A DNA stretch of 8,682 bases from an uncultured Senegalimassilia sp. (GCA_937925385.1 CALEWN010000314.1:1-8682); one strand, 5' to 3'. Positions 1 to 6,064 are shown, counted from the first letter of the stretch. Numbers and translations: made by a program. Notes: generated by a model not told the origin, from the sequence alone.

Positions 1-84
1 TAGCTTTTCCTTAAAGGATAGGGAAAGCGCCTTGGAGGCCGCTGCCTCCCTCATCGTGATGTCGCTGACGCGTATAGCTCTCAT
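1..84 (-). CDS. N-terminal 28 codons of a gene running off the left edge (possibly HMGL/isopropylmalate-synthase-like)
   Basis: Minus-strand frame open from ATG at 84 to the window edge. It begins MRAIRVSDITMREAA and continues through a segment ending SLSFKEKL. The start is well supported: reading the minus strand, TAGGAG lies about 7 nt before the ATG. Only 28 residues are visible, so the product cannot be named. The beginning (a short beta strand, then SDIT and REAA, then a FKEKL helix) is reminiscent of the first strand and helix of TIM-barrel enzymes of the HMG-CoA lyase/isopropylmalate synthase type, but this is a weak resemblance. The gene is divergent from the riboswitch-controlled gene at 718 and is separated from it by more than 600 nt of non-coding DNA. 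I am confident it is coding and not confident about function. Confidence 0.65.
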   Translation of the reverse strand, partial: MRAIRVSDITMREAAASKALSLSFKEKL

Positions 85-123
85 ATATGACTCCTACTCA
101 TGCGAACGTGTTCTTGAAAGACG

Positions 124-146
124 GCTGCGCGAAGCTTGAGCGCAGC
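124..146. other. Hairpin in the leader of the left-edge gene
   Basis: Seven-base arms GCTGCGC (124-130) and GCGCAGC (140-146) are perfectly complementary around a 9-base spacer containing AAGCTT. It falls 40-60 nt upstream of the minus-strand start at 84, so if the promoter is further right it would form in that transcript's 5' leader. No T-run follows, so it is not an intrinsic terminator. Role unknown. Confidence 0.4.
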
Positions 147-182
147 GTCCGCACATGGCCGAACGCCTGCCAAGTACTAATC

Positions 183-197
183 TGATAGGGTATATCA
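183..197. promoter_or_regulatory. Dyad TGATA-N5-TATCA, possible operator
   Basis: A 15-bp inverted repeat with perfect 5-bp arms (TGATA 183-187, TATCA 193-197) lies in an AT-rich patch about 100 nt upstream of the left-edge gene. The surrounding AT-rich sequence is where that gene's promoter would be expected, but I could not fit a convincing -35/-10 pair with 16-18 bp spacing. The arms are short enough to occur by chance. Confidence 0.25.
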
Positions 198-282
198 ACT
201 TATGACCGATCAAGCTGCACAAACGCGGCAATGACGGAAAATCATGGACTCTTGATACAGCGTTCCACGTTGACGGCGGATT

Positions 283-316
283 GCTGCCCCACAATTCGCG
301 CGAATTGTGGGGCAGC
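283..316. repeat. Perfect 34-bp palindrome
   Basis: Positions 283-316 read identically on both strands: GCTGCCCCACAATTCGC followed directly by its reverse complement, with no mismatch and no spacer. Neither side has a T-run, so a standard intrinsic terminator is unlikely. It lies between the divergent gene at 84 and the riboswitch promoter at 483. It could be a dimeric regulator's site, a DNA cruciform, or an RNA hairpin with a self-complementary tip. Confidence 0.75.
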
Positions 317-482
317 GGGGTGATGGCATGTGGGGAAACGAGGGGCGAAGGGCTGTGGCGCCGGCTAAGCGCGCGGCTGCACCGCGGGTTGCCAAGAGGC
401 TTCTTCGCTTGCCCTTGCTGCCCTTGCGGAAGGCGATTTCAGCCGTGGTCGGGGGGCCGTCAAGGGGAGGGGCCGACAGGTG

Positions 483-511
483 TTGACATACGATTTTTCG
501 CGTGCTATTTT
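483..511 (+). promoter_or_regulatory. Strong sigma-70-type promoter for the riboswitch and HTH gene
   Basis: A consensus -35 TTGACA (483-488) is followed, after exactly 17 bp, by -10 TATTTT (506-511). A TGC extended -10 element precedes it (TG at 503-504). Transcription would start about 6-7 nt after the -10, around 517-519, which is exactly where the riboswitch-like sequence begins. The match of spacing, extended element and downstream RNA makes this one of the best-supported sites in the window. Confidence 0.8.
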
Positions 512-518
512 TCATCTC

Positions 519-580
519 GGCAAAATCATCGAAAGGTGATGACGCAAAGCTATAGGGCCTGAAATGGCAGCCAGCTGCAC
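519..580 (+). promoter_or_regulatory. Cyclic-di-GMP-I (GEMM-I) riboswitch aptamer
   Basis: Seen in order: GGCAAAA (519-525); a hairpin ATCAT-CGAAA-GGTGAT with a GAAA loop (525-540); the conserved GACGCAAAGC (541-550); TATAGGGCCT (551-560); a minimal hairpin GCC-TGAAAT-GGC (557-568); and AGCCAGCTGC (569-578). This is the order of the c-di-GMP-I family: GGCAAA, GAAA-capped stem, GACGCAAAGC, GGCCU, then AGCC-GG-UUGCC. The residue corresponding to the ligand-contacting G20 of the Vibrio Vc2 aptamer is G519, as expected for c-di-GMP rather than the A typical of cGAMP-selective variants; this is inferred from alignment by eye. Unusual points are a very short third helix, so no obvious tetraloop receptor, and a weak closing helix (GCA 520-522 with TGC 576-578). 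Confidence 0.75.
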
Positions 581-622
581 AGTTTCCCATACGGGGAACC
601 ACTGCAGTTGGCTGCTTTTTTT
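567..622 (+). terminator. Intrinsic terminator overlapping the riboswitch (expression platform)
   Basis: The 13-nt arms 567-579 and 603-615 pair completely with one G-U. They are capped by a second stem (582-588 with 593-599, loop ATAC) and followed by seven T (616-622). The 5' arm coincides with the 3' end of the c-di-GMP-I aptamer, so terminator and ligand-bound aptamer are mutually exclusive. The inferred logic is an ON switch: ligand-bound aptamer blocks the terminator and RNA polymerase reads into the gene at 718. Without the aptamer it would simply be a terminator with no upstream gene to serve, which supports the regulatory reading. Confidence 0.85.
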
Positions 623-717
623 ATTCTCCAGTCCAGCTTGCAGGTTTTGCTCGCCCGGCATTGCGTCGGCGAGCGGGGGTGTCATAAGCATTGGAACGAG
701 ACCGATGGAGAAGGACT

Positions 718-1050
718 ATGATGACTGAGATGACCACTGAGACCGTAACCGAAATCGACGGCGACATTACGCTTGCGGACGGCAAGCGCACGCTGACGAA
801 CTCGCAGCTGCTCATCCTGGGCTTTATCGCTTCTTATGGCGCTGCGGGCTGCTCCGAGTCCAAGCGCGACATCGCCGAAACGCTGCAGGTCAGCCTGAAG
901 ACCGTCGACCGCGCCATCCTGCGCCTGCGCAAAGATGGCTTCATCATCTCGGTTGCCCGCTATGCGGAAAACGGCATGCGCCTGAGCAACACCTACCACG
1001 TGCCCACGCCGGAGGCGAAGGGCGTTCCGGTGCACGCGATCGCCGGGTAA
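718..1050 (+). CDS. Small winged helix-turn-helix DNA-binding protein
   Basis: A 110-residue protein if started at ATG 718, 109 if at ATG 721; GGAGAAGG (707-714) serves either. The upstream in-frame TTG at 691 lacks such a site. After an acidic, Thr/Glu-rich N-terminus (about residues 1-25) comes a helical segment, then SKRDIAETLQVSLKTVDRAI followed by LRLRKDGFI. This is a classic HTH pair (IAETLQVS, KTVDRAILRL) with a wing ending in SNTYHV, as in HTH_36/MarR-like winged helices. No ligand or catalytic domain is present. It is monocistronic, closed by the terminator at 1148-1190, and appears to be transcribed from 483-511 through a c-di-GMP-I riboswitch. Its target genes are unknown; a regulator acting on cell-surface or motility genes in response to c-di-GMP is a guess from the riboswitch alone. 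Confidence 0.85.
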   Translation: MMTEMTTETVTEIDGDITLADGKRTLTNSQLLILGFIASYGAAGCSESKRDIAETLQVSLKTVDRAILRLRKDGFIISVARYAENGMRLSNTYHVPTPEAKGVPVHAIAG

Positions 1051-1147
1051 AGCCCAGGCGGGCGGGACGCGTTGCGACGTGGATGTCGCGCGGTGACGTA
1101 AAGCCAGGAAGAATGAGATTTGCGGGCGGTTCTGCACCCCTGAAAGC

Positions 1148-1190
1148 GAAGAGCCCGATTCCGCGCTCGGAATCGGGCTCTTCTTGTTTT
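1148..1190 (+). terminator. Intrinsic terminator of the HTH gene
   Basis: Perfect 15-bp arms (1148-1162 and 1169-1183) around the loop GCGCTC, followed by TTGTTTT (1184-1190). It lies about 100 nt after the HTH stop codon and points the same way. Confidence 0.9.
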
Positions 1191-1211
1191 GCGGCGTGGC
1201 TCCACGAACAG

Positions 1212-1261
1212 GGAAAGGCCCGCGGGCTTGCTCGGTTTCCCGAGCGTCCGCGGGCCTTTCC
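1212..1261. terminator. Second hairpin between convergent genes, probably bidirectional terminator
   Basis: Arms GGAAAGGCCCGCGG (1212-1225) and CCGCGGGCCTTTCC (1248-1261) pair perfectly over 14 bp. They enclose an inner stem GCTCGG/CCGAGC (1230-1235, 1240-1245) with a TTTC loop. The AAA/TTT at the stem base gives short T-runs in both directions. It probably backs up termination of both the HTH gene and the convergent amidinohydrolase gene. Confidence 0.55.
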
Positions 1262-1267
1262 GATTGC

Positions 1268-1301
1268 CGGCCCTGCAAGGCGCTTGGGCTTTGCAGGGCC
1301 G
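1268..1301. terminator. Third hairpin, just beyond the DDAH-type gene
   Basis: Eleven-bp perfect arms CGGCCCTGCAA (1268-1278) and TTGCAGGGCCG (1291-1301) lie 18 nt past the stop codon of the minus-strand gene at 1319. The plus-strand side has TTTT at 1306-1309 after a 4-nt gap; the minus-strand side has no T-run. A terminator or an mRNA 3'-end stabilising hairpin. Confidence 0.45.
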
Positions 1302-1318
1302 CGCGTTTTAAGCGTGTG

Positions 1319-2095
1319 CTAGAAGCGCAGGCTGAGGCAGGACAGGCCGCCGTCGATCTTGCGGTACTCGGAGGTGTCCACCACCAGGGTCTTGTAGCCC
1401 AGGTCCTGAACGGCCTTGAGCACGGTGGGGTAGCCCTCGGCCACGATGACGGTGCCGTTGACCCAGATGCAGTTCGCGCCGTAGGCCTCGTCCTCGGGCA
1501 CGACCACCTTGTTGTACTTGGCGAAGTCGGGCTTGTCGATGAACTCGCCGGACACCAGCATGTTGTTGTCCTCGATGTAGTTCACGCCGGTCTTGAGGTG
1601 CAGGACCTCCTCCAGCGGGACCTCGGAGCCCTCCAGGCCCCAACCGGCCAGGATCTCGCAGAACTGGCGGATGCCCTCTTCGTTGGTGCGGGCGGAGCGG
1701 CCCACGTAGAAGTGGTCGCCCACCATCATGACATCGCCGCCGTCAAGGGTGCCGGGGGCGACGATATGCTTGACGTGCTCATCGTCGAAGAAGCGACGGA
1801 CCACGGGCTCGATCTCGTCCTTCTCGCCGTTACGGCTGGCAGCGCCGGGGTTGGTGATGATGGCGCCGCAGCGGGTGATGACGGCCGGGTCCTCGACGAA
1901 GCAGCTGTCCGGGAACTGCTCGAGCGCAGGCAGGACGGTGACGTCGACGCCGCACTGCTCAAGGGCATGCTCGTAGTCGTAGTGCTCCTCGATGGCGCGC
2001 TCGTAGATGGGCTGGCCCAGCTCGGGTGCGCTGGTGATGCCGTCGCACAGCGACTTACCAGGGCGGCGGATGATGACATGGTTGAACTTCGTCAT
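1319..2095 (-). CDS. Dimethylarginine dimethylaminohydrolase / arginine-deiminase-like amidinohydrolase
   Basis: A 258-residue protein starting MTKFNHVIIRRPG. The chosen ATG at 2095 has AAGGAGAG 4-5 nt upstream; an in-frame ATG at 2191 sits inside the -10 of the promoter and is rejected. Family signatures are FPDSCFVEDPAV (residues 61-72), GTLDGGDV (115-122), the catalytic His in HLKTG (His166), GAN (206-208) and a C-terminal GGLSCLSLRF with the nucleophilic Cys253. Length and motif order match DDAH (about 255-285 residues) better than full arginine deiminase (about 410). DDAH hydrolyses methylated arginines to citrulline and methylamines through a Cys-thiouronium intermediate; related short enzymes act on other guanidino compounds, so the substrate is uncertain. 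It is probably cytosolic and is transcribed from its own promoter at 2190-2218. The upstream transporter gene on the same strand may supply or export a related metabolite (inference). Confidence 0.88.
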   Translation of the reverse strand: MTKFNHVIIRRPGKSLCDGITSAPELGQPIYERAIEEHYDYEHALEQCGVDVTVLPALEQFPDSCFVEDPAVITRCGAIITNPGAASRNGEKDEIEPVVRRFFDDEHVKHIVAPGTLDGGDVMMVGDHFYVGRSARTNEEGIRQFCEILAGWGLEGSEVPLEEVLHLKTGVNYIEDNNMLVSGEFIDKPDFAKYNKVVVPEDEAYGANCIWVNGTVIVAEGYPTVLKAVQDLGYKTLVVDTSEYRKIDGGLSCLSLRF

Positions 2096-2189
2096 GCTTC
2101 TCTCCTTGGGTGCATGGTTGCCGGCGCACATTGCAGCTGCTTGTCGCGCGGCACGTTCGTTGGGATAAAAGGTAGCTGCTTCCTTGGGC

Positions 2190-2218
2190 ATTATAGCCCG
2201 GAAGCCTGCAAAACGAAC
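2190..2218 (-). promoter_or_regulatory. Promoter of the DDAH-type gene
   Basis: A perfect minus-strand -10 TATAAT (plus-strand 2190-2195) lies 95 nt before the start codon. At 17-bp spacing the -35 is GTTCGT (2213-2218), and at 16 bp TTCGTT; both are weak matches to TTGACA, so an activator or a sigma factor relying on the -10 is possible. Predicted start is near 2183, giving a leader of about 88 nt. Confidence 0.5.
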
Positions 2219-2272
2219 GGGAAAGAACGTGTTGCCCGCGGCGGACTTGGAGTCGGGGTGTGGACCCGCAGG

Positions 2273-3256
2273 TCAGCGGGCTATTCTGCCGCGGTTTCGC
2301 TTGGCGGGCTTTGCCGATGCGGGGCTTTCGCCGCCTGAAGGCCCGTCGGCAACGGAGCCGGCGGCAGCTTCGCCGCCCTTGTCGCCGAGCTGGGTTGCCA
2401 CGATGGCGGCGAAGATGAACGCGAAGCCCACCGCCATGCGGGCCGTGAGCACCTCGCCGAAGAACGCCACGCTGAACAGTGCGCAGAACACGCTTTCGAG
2501 CGAGCAGAGCAGGCCGGCCTCGGAGGGGGACAGGTGCGCCTGCGCCATGTTCTGCGCCACGGCGCCGAAGGCCGCCGAGAGCATGGCAACGTAGGTCATG
2601 GCGCCGATGAACTCGGGCGTTGCCACCTGCGCGACGGTGGGCATAGGTTGCGTGACTAGGGCGAGCAGCAGGGCCAGGATCCCGGCGGTAAACTGCTGGA
2701 CGACCGTGATGGTCAAGACGTCGTTGTCGCGCATGACCAGGCCGATGATCACGATCTCGCCGCCGTAAAGGAACGCCGAGGCGATGCTGACGCCGTCGCC
2801 TAAGCTGATGGAGAATCCCTCGGTCAGCGACACCAGCCCGATGCCGATGGTACAGATGGCCGCCGCGATAAGGGTTTTCGCAGGCGGACGGCGACGGGAG
2901 ACCACCCACCAGATAAACGGCACGGTCAGGCAATAGCACGCGCTCAAAAAGGCGTTTTTCGAGGGCGTGGTCAGGCCCAGGCCCAAAAACTGCGTCCAGA
3001 AGCCCACGAACGTGGCCATGCCGATGATCAGGCCCGCCTTCAGCGTTTTGCGGCAGAAATTGCGCTTGAGGTGGGGAAACAAGAGGATGACCAGCACGAC
3101 ACCCGCTCCAAGGAAGCGGATGGCGGTAAACCACGTGGCGCCCACGGTGCCGATGGCGCCTTTGCCGATCGCGAAGCCCAGGCCCCAAACCGCGGCCGCC
3201 GTCATAAGGATGAGACGGTATACGTTCAGCGGGTACTGCTTGTCGGTGATGCCCAT
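2273..3256 (-). CDS. DMT-superfamily (EamA) transporter
   Basis: A 327-residue integral membrane protein. The start ATG at 3256 has AGGAGC 8 nt upstream. It contains about ten hydrophobic segments in two homologous halves, typical of EamA permeases: the first half opens with VYRLILMTAAAVWGLGFAIG, and the second runs roughly from residue 155 to 290 with the conserved helix-junction pattern SPSEAGLLCSLESVFCALFS followed by FFGEVLT. The family's conserved proline is replaced by the SPSEA/LES pattern common in this group. The tail (about 295-327) is hydrophilic, Ala/Gly-rich and ends in the basic KPAKRNRGRIAR, likely cytoplasmic. Substrates of such permeases are usually metabolites or amino acids and cannot be read from sequence. 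A short GC hairpin CCCGC/GCGGG follows the stop without a T-run, so some read-through toward the DDAH-type gene is possible. Confidence 0.88.
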   Translation of the reverse strand: MGITDKQYPLNVYRLILMTAAAVWGLGFAIGKGAIGTVGATWFTAIRFLGAGVVLVILLFPHLKRNFCRKTLKAGLIIGMATFVGFWTQFLGLGLTTPSKNAFLSACYCLTVPFIWWVVSRRRPPAKTLIAAAICTIGIGLVSLTEGFSISLGDGVSIASAFLYGGEIVIIGLVMRDNDVLTITVVQQFTAGILALLLALVTQPMPTVAQVATPEFIGAMTYVAMLSAAFGAVAQNMAQAHLSPSEAGLLCSLESVFCALFSVAFFGEVLTARMAVGFAFIFAAIVATQLGDKGGEAAAGSVADGPSGGESPASAKPAKRNRGRIAR

Positions 3257-3292
3257 GATGCTCAGCTCCTGGCAACTCGGAAAACGATACTG

Positions 3293-3526
3293 CTAATGCA
3301 ACGGAGCTAGGATGTCGGCCACCTCTTGAAGCGAATGCGCGAAATGGATGCCCCGCTGCCTGCGCGGCGAGGACAGCCCCATATCGCTCATTCGATTGAG
3401 AAGCGCGCGCAGATCATCGTAGAAACCGTTCAAATTGAACAGTATGCACGGCGCGTCCAACAGTTCAAGGCCTATGAGGGAAATGACCTCTGAAACCTCC
3501 TCCAATGTCCCCATGCCCCCAGGCAT
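3293..3526 (-). pseudogene. Truncated LOG-family (cytokinin-activating phosphoribohydrolase-like) remnant
   Basis: The 77-codon frame begins exactly at the family's signature, MPGGMGTLEEVSEVI (PGGxGTxxE), and continues with ...LLDAPCILFNLNGFYDDL and ...VADILAPLH, the normal C-terminal half of LOG/YvdD-type nucleotide-5'-monophosphate phosphoribohydrolases (usually about 180-200 residues). The N-terminal half, with the Rossmann GGG motif and the conserved Arg/Lys, is absent. The same frame upstream reads through GC-rich sequence without family similarity and into the prfC terminator. There is no Shine-Dalgarno site before the ATG at 3526. It therefore looks like a 3' remnant left after a deletion or insertion rather than a working short gene. 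It lies 37 nt upstream of the transporter gene and could carry that gene's promoter. Confidence 0.7.
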
Positions 3527-3567
3527 GGGGACCGGGCATCGTGCGGCGAAACCGGCTGAGGCAAAAG

Positions 3568-3616
3568 AGCCGAGGGCTTTGCGCGCCTACTTTCGCAAAC
3601 GCCTTCGCCCTCGGCT
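3568..3616 (-). terminator. Terminator of prfC
   Basis: Ten-bp outer arms AGCCGAGGGC (3568-3577) and GCCCTCGGCT (3607-3616), plus an inner stem TTTGCG/CGCAAA (3578-3583, 3594-3599), lie 66 nt after the prfC stop. On the minus strand the stem is followed by CTTTTG; on the plus strand by TTTATGTTT, so it could stop transcription from either side. Confidence 0.7.
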
Positions 3617-3681
3617 TTATGTTTCGGTTATCGTATCTTCGCCGTTATCGCCTGCTGCTTGACCTGCGGCTTTCGGCCAGC

Positions 3682-5292
3682 TTAGAAATTGCCATTTCCC
3701 ACTTCGGACAGCTTCAGGTCGGGGTTGTGGTCGATGGCCCAGTTCACGTTCCAGGAGTTCGTGAACAACAGCAGCCTGCCGCCGCGCATGTCCTCGACCA
3801 GCTTGGTGTCGCGCGTGATGTTCAGGCGCGAGGTGTCCAGCTCGTTGAGGTCGTTGGCGATCCAGCGGATGTCGGTGTAGGGCATGCCCTGGCGACGCAC
3901 TTCCACGCCGTATTCGTTCTTCAGGCGCGTTTCAAGCACGTCGAGCTGCAGCACGCCGACGACGCCGCAGATGACGCTTTCCATGCCGAAACCGGGTTCG
4001 CGGAAAATCTGCACGGCGCCTTCTTGGGCCAGCTCATGCATGCCCTTCACGAACTGCTTGCGCTTGAGCGTGTTCACCTGCGTGATGCGCGCGAAATGCT
4101 CCGGCGAGAACGTGGGGATGGGCGGGAACTGCACATGTTCTCCCTTGCATACCGTGTCGCCGATGCTGAAGATGCCGGGATCGAACAGGCCCACGATGTC
4201 GCCGGCGTACGCTTCGTCGACCGTTGCGCGGTCGTCGGCCATGAGCGACGTGCCCGTTGCTAGCTTCAGCTTCTTGCCGCCCTGCACGTGGAACGCCTCC
4301 ATGCCGCGCTCGAACTTGCCCGAGCAAATGCGCACGAACGCGATGCGGTCGCGGTGGTTCTTGTCCATGTTGGCCTGGATCTTGAACACGAAGCCTGCGA
4401 ATTCCTTGCGCTGCGGGTCAACCAGGTCGCCCGAAAGCGTGTCGGTGTAGGGCAGCGGGGCGGGGGCCAGGCGCAGGAATTCTTTCAGGAACGGCTCAAC
4501 GCCGAAGTTGGTGAGCGCCGAGCCGAAGAACACCGGCGACAGCTTGCCTGCGCGCACCGCGTCCAGGTCGAACTCGTCGGCGGCGCCGTCGAGCAGCTCG
4601 ATGTCGTCCATGAGGTTCTGGTGGTTGTCGGAGCCGATGAGCTCGTCAAGGGCGGCGTCTCCCAGCTCGGCCTCGATCTCGGCGACCTTCTTGGCGGAGT
4701 TGCCGCGGCCCTCGCCGTCGAAGGCGATAACGTTGCGCGTTTGGCGGTCGAAGACGCCGCGGAACGTGCGGCCGTTGCCGATTGGCCAGTTCATGGGGTA
4801 GGTGCCGATGCCGAGCACCGTTTCGATCTCCTCCATGAGCTCGAACGGATCGCGGCTTTCGCGGTCCATCTTGTTCACGAACGTGAAGATGGGGATGTGG
4901 CGCAGGGTGCACACCTTGAACAGCTTCTTCGTCTGCGCCTCGACGCCCTTGGCGGCGTCGATGACCATGACGGCGGCGTCGGCGGCCATGAGCGTGCGGT
5001 ACGTGTCCTCGGAAAAGTCCTGGTGGCCAGGGGTGTCAAGGATGTTGACGCAGCAGCCGTCGTGCTCGAATTGCAGCACGGAGGAGGTGACGGAGATGCC
5101 GCGCTCCTTCTCGATGTCCATCCAGTCGGAGACGGCGTGCTTCGAGCTTGCCTTTCCCTTGACCGAGCCGGCGGTTTGGATGCTGCCTGAATACAGCAGC
5201 AGCTTCTCGGTCATCGTGGTTTTGCCCGCGTCGGGGTGCGAGATGATCGCGAACGTGCGACGCGACGCGATGTGTTCTGCCAGCGTTGGCAT
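3682..5292 (-). CDS. prfC: Peptide chain release factor 3 (RF3 GTPase)
   Basis: A 536-residue translational GTPase, close to the usual RF3 length of about 530. The start is MPTLAEHIASRRTFAIISHP at 5292, preceded by AAAGGAA 4 nt away; the longer frame to 5346 lacks such a site and adds a non-conserved Arg-rich stretch. G motifs: P-loop SHPDAGKTT (18-26, Lys24), switch I DWMDIEKERGISVTSS (56-71), DTPGHQDF (86-93) and NKMD (140-143). The switch I run DIEKERGIS and the SWNVNWAIDHNPDLKL C-terminus are characteristic of RF3 and separate it from EF-G and the tetracycline-resistance ribosomal protection proteins. RF3 promotes release of RF1/RF2 from the ribosome after termination and acts in the cytosol. 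It appears monocistronic: candidate promoter at 5379-5407, terminator at 3568-3616. The mobile-element-like operon ends 250 nt upstream of its start. Confidence 0.97.
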   Translation of the reverse strand: MPTLAEHIASRRTFAIISHPDAGKTTMTEKLLLYSGSIQTAGSVKGKASSKHAVSDWMDIEKERGISVTSSVLQFEHDGCCVNILDTPGHQDFSEDTYRTLMAADAAVMVIDAAKGVEAQTKKLFKVCTLRHIPIFTFVNKMDRESRDPFELMEEIETVLGIGTYPMNWPIGNGRTFRGVFDRQTRNVIAFDGEGRGNSAKKVAEIEAELGDAALDELIGSDNHQNLMDDIELLDGAADEFDLDAVRAGKLSPVFFGSALTNFGVEPFLKEFLRLAPAPLPYTDTLSGDLVDPQRKEFAGFVFKIQANMDKNHRDRIAFVRICSGKFERGMEAFHVQGGKKLKLATGTSLMADDRATVDEAYAGDIVGLFDPGIFSIGDTVCKGEHVQFPPIPTFSPEHFARITQVNTLKRKQFVKGMHELAQEGAVQIFREPGFGMESVICGVVGVLQLDVLETRLKNEYGVEVRRQGMPYTDIRWIANDLNELDTSRLNITRDTKLVEDMRGGRLLLFTNSWNVNWAIDHNPDLKLSEVGNGNF

Positions 5293-5378
5293 GGGGTTCC
5301 TTTCCGCAAAAACCGGCTTTGCGCGGGCGCGCATGCGCGGCGACAAGGCCGGTGGGTTGTTTCGTGCATAACTTATTT

Positions 5379-5407
5379 AGTATAGCGGGATGTCCCAATC
5401 GGCGGAA
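5379..5407 (-). promoter_or_regulatory. Candidate prfC promoter
   Basis: Minus-strand -10 TATACT (plus-strand 5379-5384) with a 17-bp spacer to a poor -35 TTCCGC (5402-5407). The start would be near 5372, leaving an 80-nt leader that can fold through ACCGGC...GCCGGT (about 5311-5353). It is the best -10 in the 253-nt gap upstream of prfC; the rest of that gap (5408-5545) shows no gene or clear terminator. Confidence 0.4.
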
Positions 5408-5545
5408 GGGGAGCTTGCGAGCGTATAGGGAAAGAACAGGAAATCCCGGTTGCAAGCGGTGACCGGCTATGAGGGAAGGGGTACCAAGGGCGATTGGTTG
5501 ACAGTGGGCCTCGGATACGTAGACGATGGCCGGATGGCGCAGGCG

Positions 5546-6039
5546 TTAGCGGAACGGGGAATCGTCGTCTGGGCCCTTTCGTTCCGCAGAGGCCGAAGGC
5601 CGACCGAAGGAGGCTTCGACGTCGGCACGCCAAAGGTCGCCAAGGGCGTTTTCGGAGCCGGGGCCTGCTGCATCGCCGCCCTGGCATGCGCCGAAGGCTT
5701 CGCCGGGCTGCTGGTTTCCACGCATTCGACGTGCGAAATCAAGGTAGCCCTTGATGCTGTAGTGGTTGGCCCCGTCGGAGGCGAGGGTGTGCTCGTTGTC
5801 GCAGTCGATGGTGCCTAAGTAGCCCTCTTCGACCTGTCGCCCGTGCTTGTCGACGATCACGGCGTACCAGTGGCCGGCCTCGCTTGCGGGCTTGCGCAGC
5901 TGGCAGGAAAGCGTCAGCTTCGCCTCGCCGGGCTGCTGGAAAAAAGCGCCCGCGCGGCGTCGAGCCCGTTGCGATACAAGGAGCTGACCAGCTGATATTC
6001 GCCGGTGTATCCGCGGTAGAGCAGGTTATAGAAGTCCAT
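5546..6039 (-). pseudogene. Unrecognised mobile-operon protein, broken by a one-base frameshift
   Basis: The start ATG at 6039 has AAAGGAA 4 nt upstream. The first frame reads MDFYNLLYRGYTGEYQLVSS and on to ...DAARALF, then hits TGA at 5914-5916. Joining the -1 frame at the run of six T (plus-strand A 5940-5945) gives a continuous protein of about 164 residues: ...ARALFFQQPGEAKLTLSCQL, then HWYAVIVDKHGRQVEEGYLG, then GANHYSIKGYLDFARRM and a charged, low-complexity tail. One missing base (T7 to T6) explains it; RNA slippage on the run is the alternative. I do not recognise the family. It is soluble, without signal peptide or membrane segment, and the middle has the look of a compact beta-rich domain. 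It is the last gene of the ClpP/coupling-protein operon, 99 nt after the ATPase gene. Confidence 0.6.
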
Positions 6040-6064
6040 GAGGTTCCTTTCGGATGCGGGAAGG

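Noticed and set aside
281..562. 93-codon plus-strand frame upstream of the riboswitch
   Set aside because: It starts inside the palindrome, has no Shine-Dalgarno site, and runs through the promoter and aptamer.
210..602. 130-codon minus-strand frame across the riboswitch
   Set aside because: Arg/Pro/Ala-rich composition with no start signal, and it overlaps the palindrome, promoter, aptamer and terminator, which explain the sequence better.
1184..2338. 384-codon plus-strand open frame opposite the DDAH-type gene
   Set aside because: Antisense shadow of high-GC codon bias: repetitive Val/Leu/Asp/Gly composition, no ribosome-binding site, and the opposite strand carries a clear enzyme.
4288..5190. 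300-codon plus-strand open frame opposite prfC
   Set aside because: Same antisense artefact, overlapping the RF3 motifs on the other strand; the frames at 3505-4263 and 4802-5371 are rejected likewise.
5499..5504. Plus-strand TTGACA as a promoter
   Set aside because: No acceptable -10 at 16-18 bp and no plus-strand gene downstream.
5450..5818. 122-codon plus-strand frame opposite the frameshifted gene
   Set aside because: No ribosome-binding site. The minus strand reads as a coherent protein with good start signals once the one-base shift is allowed.
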